This document shows positions 7,974 to 15,090 of a stretch of DNA of 27,536 nt, piece by piece. Position numbers and translations under genes: made by a program. The stretch is from IMG/VR virus record IMGVR_UViG_3300025097_002260, positions 1-27,536 of that record; one strand, written 5' to 3'. Position 1 is the first letter of the stretch; each line of letters starts with the position of its first letter. The notes under the pieces were generated by a model. The model was not told the origin of the DNA. It did not search any database and saw nothing but the letters and a program-made list of their open reading frames with translations. Origin of the DNA: a virus.

Positions 7974-8198
7974 CTACACCGTTGATATCCCAGAAGAATC
8001 TTTAAATTCATCATTGATATGACCACACAACTCACAAGCAAATACAGCAACAGGAATCATAGCTTCTTTACCTGTTGGTGATACAAGTGCTGATAATTTC
8101 TTCAACATTAATGTCTGTTTAAAACCCACACCACCACATTTCTCACATTCCAATGTTGTGGCATGAGTTAAATCTACATTATTTAAATCATTCATCAT
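7974..8198 (-). CDS. Small zinc-ribbon protein (74 aa)
   Basis: A single zinc ribbon with C18-x2-C21 (LECEKCGG) and a second C-x2-C (ACELCGH) near residues 54-57. The intervening segment (LSALVSPTGKEAMIPVAVFA) is typical of small phage zinc-ribbon proteins. Two consecutive ATG codons (8198 and 8195) follow GGAGAG; either could be used. The start overlaps the preceding 52-residue gene. Function unknown; possibly nucleic acid binding. Confidence 0.78.
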   Translation of the reverse strand: MMNDLNNVDLTHATTLECEKCGGVGFKQTLMLKKLSALVSPTGKEAMIPVAVFACELCGHINDEFKDSSGISTV

Positions 8199-8346
8199 CT
8201 CTCTCCATTGTTATTTCTGTTATTGTTACATCTTTCAATTTCCAATCAGTATATTTTAAAATATCATCATCTTCATATGGCGGTTTATACAATGTCACTA
8301 TTATAGTTGTATCCATAACCACATTTTCTACTCTAAATTCTTTCAT
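8188..8346 (-). CDS. Small acidic protein (52 aa) coupled to gp44
   Basis: A short frame from ATG 8346 to TGA at 8188-8190, reading MKEFRVENVVMDTTIIVTLY then an acidic region (PPYEDDDILKYTDWK) and ending ITMERDDE. The start shares an ATGA with the gp44 stop, and the stop overlaps the start of the zinc-ribbon gene, so it fills the gap between two genes exactly. The composition looks like a folded beta-rich peptide. No family recognised. Confidence 0.65.
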   Translation of the reverse strand: MKEFRVENVVMDTTIIVTLYKPPYEDDDILKYTDWKLKDVTITEITMERDDE

Positions 8347-9257
8347 TTAATTACCCTCAATAATTTTATTATAGTAGACATAAAATTAATTTCCTTATCT
8401 ACAACCTGAACATCTTGATACTGACCTTCTGAAATTACTAAAATACACTCTGCATTTTTTCCATTAGAATAATCTTCAAGATTGTCATAAAGAAATCTAT
8501 ATAACTCTGAATAATCACTAACAGAATTATCTGCTAAATATTTTCTTATGACTTTTAAGTTCTCACTACTCATTAACATATTCAACAACTGTATCTTATA
8601 ATCATTCTGAATTACTGAACCAACATCTATCTTTAATTCACCACTTACAACTTGTCTTTGTGCTGAATTAATTACTCTACGAATATCTGGATATCCAGCA
8701 TTTACAACCATAGCTAAATCATCAAGTTCAAAAGTAACATTTTCAGTTTCAAGAATATTCTTCAAATGAATCGCTACCTCTTTTCTTGACGGTGGAACAA
8801 TCTTATAAGATTGACATCTTGATTGTATTGGATCTATGATTCGTTCAACATAATTACAAGTCAATATGAACCGACAATGTTTTGAGAATGTTTCCATAAG
8901 ATTTCTCAAAGCTGCTTGTGCATTCGGTGTTAAGAAATCAGCCTCATCTAAAATGATAATCTTTAAATCTTTAAATCCAATCGTAGAAGCAAAATTCTTT
9001 ATCTTATTTCTAACATTGTCAACATTGTTCTCATCTGATGCATTGATATATAAATAATCACAATCAATATTATTTACAACTATCTTTGCTAATGTCGTTT
9101 TCCCAGTTCCTGCAGCACCATACAACAATAAATGTGGAACATCTTCTGATTCAAGATAGATACCTACCTTACTTTTCAAATGTTCATTACCTATATATGT
9201 GTTTAAATCTTTTGGTCTATATTTCTCCACCCAAAGAGAATGACTTATTGATTCCAT
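8343..9257 (-). CDS. 44: Clamp loader large subunit, AAA+ ATPase (gp44-like)
   Basis: A 304-residue RFC-type AAA+ ATPase, close to T4 gp44 (319 aa). It has the N-terminal WVEKYRPKDL motif of RFC proteins, Walker A GAAGTGKT (47-54), Walker B ILDEAD (102-107), sensor 1 TCNY (133-136) and the SRC arginine-finger box (146-148). It loads the gp45 sliding clamp using ATP, with gp62. It lies between the clamp gene and two tiny genes, and overlaps small frames on both sides, by 13 bases at its start and 4 at its stop. The assignment is secure. Confidence 0.96.
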   Translation of the reverse strand: MESISHSLWVEKYRPKDLNTYIGNEHLKSKVGIYLESEDVPHLLLYGAAGTGKTTLAKIVVNNIDCDYLYINASDENNVDNVRNKIKNFASTIGFKDLKIIILDEADFLTPNAQAALRNLMETFSKHCRFILTCNYVERIIDPIQSRCQSYKIVPPSRKEVAIHLKNILETENVTFELDDLAMVVNAGYPDIRRVINSAQRQVVSGELKIDVGSVIQNDYKIQLLNMLMSSENLKVIRKYLADNSVSDYSELYRFLYDNLEDYSNGKNAECILVISEGQYQDVQVVDKEINFMSTIIKLLRVIK

Positions 9258-9403
9258 TGTTTACCTCTCTTTCGCCAACACCAAAACATTTCTGAAAATA
9301 TCTTCCACAAAGAATCACCAAAAAATGCCCCACCATTGTCTAACAATAAAATATATTTCCAATGCCTGTTTTTTTTATCTGCTAATGATTTTGCTCTTGC
9401 CAC
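9245..9403 (-). CDS. Possible 52-aa basic, Trp-rich protein between gp45 and gp44, GTG start
   Basis: The 147 bases between clamp and gp44 are open in one frame from a GTG at 9403 to a TAA at 9245-9247, encoding VARAKSLADKKNRHWKYILL and ending FWCWRKRGKQWNQ. The GTG lies immediately after the clamp's TAA (TAATGTG) and the stop overlaps the gp44 start by 13 bases, the tight packing seen elsewhere. There is no strong Shine-Dalgarno; translational coupling is assumed. No family recognised. The alternative is an untranslated spacer. Confidence 0.5.
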   Translation of the reverse strand: MARAKSLADKKNRHWKYILLLDNGGAFFGDSLWKIFSEMFWCWRKRGKQWNQ

Positions 9404-9404
9404 A

Positions 9405-10130
9405 TTAATCTACATCTTGCATAGCAACAATATAATATGTGCTATCATAATCATCAACTTTGAAATTTACCCTAGCTAATCCCTCATTAGAAACTTCAAA
9501 TGTCGCTGATGTGCATTCACGATTTGCAATTAACACTTCTTTGAACAAATTAGCATTAAATGAAATATCAGTATTCAAATCTGATTCTATAGTTTCAACA
9601 GGAATAATTACACGATTTGTATTTGTTGAAGCATAACCAATTACAATTTCTACTTTACCAGATTTCTTATTATTTATGATTGTAAAAGTATCAATATCAC
9701 CTAACGCACCTTTACCTTTGATAAAAGTGTTGATGAACTTTGTATCAACTTTAATCTGTGTTCCAAATTTAGGTAAACGTTTCAAAGCTGGTGGATCTGC
9801 AATAACCGACAAATCACTTAATACATAATCAATTGATGCATAATTATCATTTACTTTTAAGGTGACAGCCTTATCACCAAACTTCAACAATGTTAATGAT
9901 ATGTCATCACTAAGAACACCAATCAATGATTTTAATTGATCTGTTTTATATATACCAACATCAGATTCTTCAAATTTAAAATTATCAATTTTAACTGTTC
10001 CCAATAATGATTTATCAGGTGTTACAAAAGATGTTGATAAAGAATCACCATCTGATATCCATTTTACACTATTTACATTTCCACCCAAATTATACTTTTG
10101 AATGAACTTATCTAACTTACTTTTTTGCAT
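9405..10130 (-). CDS. 45: Sliding clamp (gp45-like)
   Basis: A 241-residue protein similar in length to T4 gp45 (228 aa) and placed between polymerase and clamp loader as in T4-like genomes. It has the two-domain DNA-clamp layout: an N-terminal half with SKLDKFIQKYNLGGNVNSV and strands LSTSFVTPDKSLLGTVKID, and a C-terminal half with ITFNANLF-like SFNANLFKEVLIAN and YYIVAMQDVD at the end. It tethers gp43 to DNA and in T4 also activates late transcription. It has its own upstream promoter-like element (10164-10195). AGGAGAAAG precedes the ATG by about 12 bases. Sequence conservation of clamps is low, but order and shape make this confident. Confidence 0.9.
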   Translation of the reverse strand: MQKSKLDKFIQKYNLGGNVNSVKWISDGDSLSTSFVTPDKSLLGTVKIDNFKFEESDVGIYKTDQLKSLIGVLSDDISLTLLKFGDKAVTLKVNDNYASIDYVLSDLSVIADPPALKRLPKFGTQIKVDTKFINTFIKGKGALGDIDTFTIINNKKSGKVEIVIGYASTNTNRVIIPVETIESDLNTDISFNANLFKEVLIANRECTSATFEVSNEGLARVNFKVDDYDSTYYIVAMQDVD

Positions 10131-10163
10131 TGTCTTATCTTTCTCCTATATGATTTATTATTT

Positions 10164-10195
10164 TAATATACAACATTTTTGTCATATAATACAAG
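10164..10195 (-). promoter_or_regulatory. Replication-gene promoter-like element, copy at clamp gene
   Basis: One of three 32-base elements with the same length and layout: CTTGT at the upstream end, a central A5 tract, and TATATTA at the downstream end. A TTG-type -35 and TATATT -10 lie 18 bases apart. It ends 33 bases before the gp45 ATG, leaving a short leader with AGGAGA. Confidence 0.7.
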
Positions 10196-10201
10196 CTTTT
10201 T

Positions 10202-12730
10202 CTAAAAAAATCTCTCTAATGTATTCTGTTTGTCAATCAATACCCAATTCATACTTTCATAAAACATATCAATCTTCTTCTGAAGAGCCTTATTGAATAA
10301 CTTATCTCTGTCAATATATTTCTTAATATATTCCATAATTTCCTGTGGGTCATTATAACCCTTAAAAGCTAATTGTTTTATGTTCAATGGGTTTTCCTTT
10401 AAATATACCCATTTAATCTTATCTGAATTTCTGATAGGTTCTGTCTCTTTCAAATTATGATATTTCAGCAAATCATTATATATAATTGTCGCCTTAACAT
10501 GAACTGGTGTTCCCTTTTTTACCTTTGTAAATATAGTGGCATCTTTAAACTTTCCACGAGATCTATCTGCAAACTTTTGAATACCCTTTACACCAGTCGG
10601 AAGAGAGATGTCATCCAGTGATTGATTTTTCAAACTCTTCTTGAATGTAAAAATCATATCATCAATATCATCTTTCGGTGTGTGATCTAATATACCTTTC
10701 AAAACATCAGACATAAGTTTTCTAAACGCGACTGGAAAATTACTTCTAACTATATCAAAACCCTTTACATCCAACTTATCACATTGAAAACCACCATCAT
10801 TGATAATCCACTGACCATATCTCTTCTTCGTAACCCAAAATGCTGACTTTGAAATAACCTCTTGTTTAATATCAAATCTATGAGTATCACAATTTAAAAA
10901 CCGTTTAGCAAATACATCATAACTTTTATTTAAAAAATCTTGAACCTCTGATGTTACTAACAGTATCTCTTTGGTCATATATTCATCATCATTTAAATCA
11001 GCATCCGAATTTCTATGTTTTATCAATGGAACAGCACTACAAAAAATAGAATCCGTATCAACATATATCACATGATTATCATCAGTTTTCAATTCTTTGT
11101 TATAATAATAATCAGCCATTTTTTCAGTAAACTTGATTAATTCTTGACCAGTTACAGTTGTTGCTTCAGCATTGTCAATATCATAAAATCTAAATACTGG
11201 TAATCCCAATACACCATAAAGTGAATTAAGAACAATCTTTTGAATATGTTGCCTTCTCTTAAAATAACCACTCTTTTCCATATCACCCTCATCACCATGT
11301 TTCTTCATCAACCTTTTATATTCAACCCTCTCATCAAACCATTTTAACAATAAGGTTGGCATAAGTCCCTTTTTATCATTTCTATATAATACACCATTGG
11401 ATGATACTGATATTTTCTTTCTACCAAATAATTCTTTCAATTCAACTTCATTAAGTCTCCCCTGAATCTTGCCATCATTTTCAAGTGAATATGTCTTTTT
11501 TGTTCCCTTAATAAATTCTTCCGAATCCCAACCTACCAATTTTCCAATCTTCATCTCAGGTGATATGTTTAATGACATTATTATACTTGGATACATTGAT
11601 GTCAAATCTAAATCAAATACCCAATCATATCTACCAGGTTTGGGATCTTTAACATAAGCCCCAGAAAACTTTCTACCATCTTTATCCATTCTGTCACTAG
11701 CATCTAATTTTTTATTTGGTGCAACAATATCATTACCCTTTAAGTAAGTAAGAATAGCACCTTCAAGATAACGACTACTAAAATATACATCTTCATATGG
11801 AACATGACCAACATGAGCAATACCCCTAGCCAAATCAATAAACTTTAACTTATCATCAAGTGCCTTAACAATCTTAACATCGTTTAAGTTATATTCAATA
11901 AACTTATTTATATCAGTTTCATACAAATCGTTAAGTGTTCCTTCATATTCAACTTTACCAATACCAACTTCAAGCTGTCCAATAAAATCTAATCTATATG
12001 ATGATTGTTGAGTATATGTAAATAACCTATATAGTTTCAAATAATCCAAACACGACACACCAGCAATCTTATATCTGTTCTTATGTTCTAAATAAAATAT
12101 ATCCCCAATAGGTGATAATGAATTTGCAAATGAATCACCTAAAACTCTACGAGTCCTGTTATATAAATAAGGAATGTCAAATCCATCTATATTCCAACCA
12201 CTTAATATGGTTGGTTGTATCTCAATATACTTCTGATAAAACCTTTGTAATAACTCTTCCTCACTCTCAAATGTTTCAACAACTGTCTTGTCATGTGATG
12301 AATTATGTTTTTTGTCCGAAATCACAAATACAAAATAATTATCTACAACTTTATCATATAACGCTATCGATGTAATCTTGTTGTGAGCTTTCGATGGTTC
12401 AGGAAAACCACCAGTTACTTCTACCTCAATATCAAAATAAACCTCACGATGGCCACCTGACATCTCTTCAGAATCCGTATACATATCTACAAGTACACGA
12501 GTTTCAATTGGAACATCACTTTCAAAAACATTACCTTTCTGTAAATCTTCCCCTGTCCAAAACCTTACTTTCTTTAACTTATCACCATATAGTGACCGAT
12601 AAGTTCCTGTCTGTGATTTTAGATAAGCATATGGTTTATATTGAAACTTTGAATATCCAGTTCGTTCATCCCATAAATGAACTTCATTACCTGACTTTGT
12701 TCTCTTTACATATATGTTTTGATATGACAT
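10202..12730 (-). CDS. 43: Family B DNA polymerase (gp43-like)
   Basis: An 842-residue replicative polymerase with 3'-5' exonuclease. Exo I is FDIEVE (D100, E102), Exo II GWNIDGFDIPYLYN, Exo III YNLNDV. Polymerase motif A is DLDLTSMYPSII, motif B KIVLNSLYGVLGL, and motif C YVDTDS. The C-terminus ends NTLERFF, a plausible clamp-binding peptide comparable to that of T4 gp43. Slightly shorter than T4 gp43 (898 aa). The start is the ATG at 12730, as YQNIYVKR matches the family's N-terminal strand. There is no Shine-Dalgarno: a promoter-like -10 box ends only a few bases before the ATG, raising the possibility of a leaderless mRNA. Confidence 0.97.
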   Translation of the reverse strand: MSYQNIYVKRTKSGNEVHLWDERTGYSKFQYKPYAYLKSQTGTYRSLYGDKLKKVRFWTGEDLQKGNVFESDVPIETRVLVDMYTDSEEMSGGHREVYFDIEVEVTGGFPEPSKAHNKITSIALYDKVVDNYFVFVISDKKHNSSHDKTVVETFESEEELLQRFYQKYIEIQPTILSGWNIDGFDIPYLYNRTRRVLGDSFANSLSPIGDIFYLEHKNRYKIAGVSCLDYLKLYRLFTYTQQSSYRLDFIGQLEVGIGKVEYEGTLNDLYETDINKFIEYNLNDVKIVKALDDKLKFIDLARGIAHVGHVPYEDVYFSSRYLEGAILTYLKGNDIVAPNKKLDASDRMDKDGRKFSGAYVKDPKPGRYDWVFDLDLTSMYPSIIMSLNISPEMKIGKLVGWDSEEFIKGTKKTYSLENDGKIQGRLNEVELKELFGRKKISVSSNGVLYRNDKKGLMPTLLLKWFDERVEYKRLMKKHGDEGDMEKSGYFKRRQHIQKIVLNSLYGVLGLPVFRFYDIDNAEATTVTGQELIKFTEKMADYYYNKELKTDDNHVIYVDTDSIFCSAVPLIKHRNSDADLNDDEYMTKEILLVTSEVQDFLNKSYDVFAKRFLNCDTHRFDIKQEVISKSAFWVTKKRYGQWIINDGGFQCDKLDVKGFDIVRSNFPVAFRKLMSDVLKGILDHTPKDDIDDMIFTFKKSLKNQSLDDISLPTGVKGIQKFADRSRGKFKDATIFTKVKKGTPVHVKATIIYNDLLKYHNLKETEPIRNSDKIKWVYLKENPLNIKQLAFKGYNDPQEIMEYIKKYIDRDKLFNKALQKKIDMFYESMNWVLIDKQNTLERFF

Positions 12731-12734
12731 ACTC

Positions 12735-12766
12735 TAATATACAACCTTTTTAATGTGCAAAACAAG
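12735..12766 (-). promoter_or_regulatory. Replication-gene promoter-like element, copy at polymerase gene
   Basis: This copy shares CTTGT, the A5 tract and TATATTA with the elements before gp45 and gp32, in the same spacing. Its TATATTA ends four bases before the polymerase ATG, so a transcript starting 6-7 bases past the -10 box would begin at or near the start codon. Confidence 0.68.
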
Positions 12767-12790
12767 TTTTATTTTTCTATTTTAAAAATT

Positions 12791-13651
12791 TCATAATACG
12801 CTAAAATATCTTTCACCCCTATCACATAAAATCGTTACTACAATTCCAGATGGATCATTCTTTTCTATCCATCTTTCAGATGCTAATACATTTGCTCCAG
12901 AAGATATACCAACAAACAAACCATTCTCTTTTGCTAATCTTAAACTTCTTTCTTTCGCTTCTTCTGTTGATATAGTTATAACTTTATCAACAAATTTCAT
13001 ATTAACTAAAAACTTTGAACCATCACCAATCCCTTGTATCCCATGTAATCCTTTTTCACCACCAGACATTACAGGTGATTCTGTAGGTTCAACAGCTATA
13101 ATTCGTGTCATAGCCATATTCCATTCTTGAACTCCATGTACTATTCCCATTAAAGTTCCACCAGTTCCAGTTCCTAATATAAAAGCTGATATATGTCCTG
13201 TATATTGAGAAGTTACTATTTCTTCAAATGTCGTATTTTTATGACATTCAATATTTAATGGATTATTGAATTGATTTAATTCTACATAACCATACCAGTC
13301 AGCTAATTCTTCTTTAACTCTAATAGCTTCGTCAAAATCACCAGCATCAACTTCTTCTAACTCTGCACCAAAGAACTCCATCATCTTCTTTCGTTCTTCT
13401 GACATATCTGATGGCATAACAATTATACATTTGTATCCTCGTTCTGCACACATCATAGCTAATGATATACCTGTGTTACCACTTGTTGCTTCTATAATGG
13501 TATCACCTTTTTTTAGTAATCCATCTTTTTCATAAGAATCAAGAATGTATTTAACAGGTCTATCTTTTATAGAACCACCAGGATTTACTGATTCAAGTTT
13601 ACCATATAATTTATCTGATAACTTTATTAATGGTGTATTACCAACTTTCAT
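12791..13651 (-). CDS. cysK: Cysteine synthase (CysK/CysM-type PLP enzyme)
   Basis: A 286-residue fold type II PLP enzyme that makes cysteine from O-acetylserine and sulfide. The N-terminus VGNTPLIKL, the PLP lysine in GGSIKDRPV (K29), the substrate loop ATSGNTG (55-61), the phosphate-binding GTGTGGT and the C-terminal GIQGIGDG, SSGAN and DRGERY blocks are all present. It is a little shorter than bacterial enzymes (about 310) because the extreme N-terminus is trimmed. It overlaps the upstream nuclease gene by one base. It is the last gene of the metabolic island before the polymerase promoter. CysM-like sulfur donors cannot be excluded. Confidence 0.93.
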   Translation of the reverse strand: MKVGNTPLIKLSDKLYGKLESVNPGGSIKDRPVKYILDSYEKDGLLKKGDTIIEATSGNTGISLAMMCAERGYKCIIVMPSDMSEERKKMMEFFGAELEEVDAGDFDEAIRVKEELADWYGYVELNQFNNPLNIECHKNTTFEEIVTSQYTGHISAFILGTGTGGTLMGIVHGVQEWNMAMTRIIAVEPTESPVMSGGEKGLHGIQGIGDGSKFLVNMKFVDKVITISTEEAKERSLRLAKENGLFVGISSGANVLASERWIEKNDPSGIVVTILCDRGERYFSVL

Positions 13652-14037
13652 TAATTACCAAAAACTTTCTTTTTACCACCCATATACTCATAGGCATGAC
13701 CATGTTCCTTCAATAACTCATTTACACTTTTATCGTTTCCCTTAACATACAGTTCACCAAGAACTCTACCATACTTACCTCTTCCATATGATATAATTGA
13801 AAATTTACCATCATCAGAATTTTCTAATAAATCTTTAACATATGCTTTTGCAGCTAATCCTTTTTTCTTTTCTTCAAGATTACGAGTTCTTGATTCCCAA
13901 GTATCAACTCCATAAAATCTAATTCTATTTTTTACCCACACATCAAATCCTAAATCAATCATTGCGTCACAAGTATCCCCGTCAACAACTCTGACTAACT
14001 TACAACTATAACCATGTTTCTTAACTTGCTTTCCCAT
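13651..14037 (-). CDS. Staphylococcal nuclease-like (SNase/thermonuclease) protein
   Basis: A 128-residue single SNase domain. VDGDT (D19, D21), RFYGVDTWES (R40, D45, T46, E48) and RGKYGRVLG (R91) correspond to the catalytic and calcium-binding positions D21, R35, D40, T41, E43 and R87 of staphylococcal nuclease, so the active site appears intact. There is no signal peptide, so it should act in the host cytoplasm, perhaps on host nucleic acid. It overlaps the SelW-like gene by 17 bases and cysteine synthase by one. Phage SNase domains are known but their targets are usually undefined. Confidence 0.9.
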   Translation of the reverse strand: MGKQVKKHGYSCKLVRVVDGDTCDAMIDLGFDVWVKNRIRFYGVDTWESRTRNLEEKKKGLAAKAYVKDLLENSDDGKFSIISYGRGKYGRVLGELYVKGNDKSVNELLKEHGHAYEYMGGKKKVFGN

Positions 14038-14269
14038 TATACTTCTCCATTATTTCTATTATTTCACCAGGTTCTGGAAACCTGTCAGTTACATCTTTTG
14101 AAAATAATAATCCGGGTGGATCTATTTCATATATAATGTCAAACTGACCACCATGTCCGACTTCTAAAAAAACTTTCAAATCATTATACTTATCCAAAAT
14201 TTCATCGGCTACATCCTGCGCCTTTGATTTATATCCCCACATACCACAATATTTAATCAATATATTCAT
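14021..14269 (-). CDS. SelW/Rdx-family thioredoxin-like protein with Trp in the Sec/Cys position
   Basis: An 82-residue Rdx (SelT/W/H) family protein. The start IKYCGMWGYKSKA aligns with the selenoprotein W redox loop YCGxUGYKSK, and the rest (LEVGHGGQFDIIYEID, LLFSKDVTDRFPEPGEI) has the family's strand and 'FSK..RFPE..EI' end. The key difference is the second redox position: here codon 14237-14239 is TGG (Trp11), one base from the TGA used for selenocysteine. Only C8 of the pair remains, so a classical two-cysteine/selenol exchange is unlikely unless this base is variable. Small, soluble; probably redox or protein-binding. It is coupled to neighbours by 4-base (with the ligase) and 17-base (with the nuclease) overlaps. 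Confidence 0.75.
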   Translation of the reverse strand: MNILIKYCGMWGYKSKAQDVADEILDKYNDLKVFLEVGHGGQFDIIYEIDPPGLLFSKDVTDRFPEPGEIIEIMEKYNGKAS

Positions 14270-15087
14270 TGTAATAAACCATGTGATTTCATCGCATGAA
14301 CCATTCTTGTTACACCAATCCCACCACCAAATCTTTCAAACATATCAAGTGATAAATATTCTTCTAATTCATCTTCAACTCTTTTCTTACCAAAGTGATT
14401 AAATAAGAGATTAGCATATTCACCATCTGAAATTGTATGGAATTGTTCTCTCATTTCATGAGTGTCACTAGACCTTTCAGCGCTACCAATTGTTTCCATT
14501 CCGTGCATTATAATATCAACCTTATTATATATTCCACCACCAGCGTGTCTCATATTCCAGAATGGATGTGTTCGTAATGGAAAATGTGTTAAGAATGTAC
14601 AAGGTGTAAAATCCTTACATAGAGCTTCTTCTTCAGCATAATCTAATTCACTTACACCATATTTATCTGACGCTTCATCATATTTTATTTCTTTAAATGT
14701 ATCACCAAATCCTAAATGTTCTAACAATTCCTTTTCTAACTTAATCATATCATCAATATCACCATGTGACTCAAACTCAAACATTGGAAATATCTTGTCG
14801 TGTCTACCTTCAACAGGATTAGGTTCATTACGATAACTTGTTGTGATACAAAACACACCATCAACTGTTGGATTATCTAATAAATCCCTTTCCAACCACA
14901 TCTGCCCAGTCTGTGGTAAAGGCCAGTTAATACCACTAAAAATATATTGTGATATAGTAGCTGGATCTTCACAAGCTGCTAATATTGATTGCCTTGACTG
15001 TGCTGGAACTTCAGTAAATCCCTTTTTATCTTGAAAAAATTGTCTCATCTTTTTTACTGCTTTATTGTAATCATACATATTTTTCAT
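14266..15087 (-). CDS. Class II AspRS/AsnRS-related ligase, probable ammonia-dependent asparagine synthetase
   Basis: A 273-residue catalytic core of the class II D/K/N tRNA synthetase family without the anticodon-binding domain. Motif 2 is in SYRNEPNPVEGRHDKIFPMF (R86, E88, R95, H96), followed by the strand with E104. Motif 3 is RFGGGIGVTRM near the C-terminus (R261). Stand-alone cores of this kind include archaeal-type asparagine synthetase, which amidates aspartate with ammonia and ATP; E. coli AsnA is a more distant cousin. Its neighbour is glutamine synthetase, another ammonia-using amidating ligase, which favours this reading. A truncated tRNA synthetase or amino-acid-modifying paralogue remains possible. 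Confidence 0.7.
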   Translation of the reverse strand: MKNMYDYNKAVKKMRQFFQDKKGFTEVPAQSRQSILAACEDPATISQYIFSGINWPLPQTGQMWLERDLLDNPTVDGVFCITTSYRNEPNPVEGRHDKIFPMFEFESHGDIDDMIKLEKELLEHLGFGDTFKEIKYDEASDKYGVSELDYAEEEALCKDFTPCTFLTHFPLRTHPFWNMRHAGGGIYNKVDIIMHGMETIGSAERSSDTHEMREQFHTISDGEYANLLFNHFGKKRVEDELEEYLSLDMFERFGGGIGVTRMVHAMKSHGLLQ

Positions 15088-15090
15088 ATT

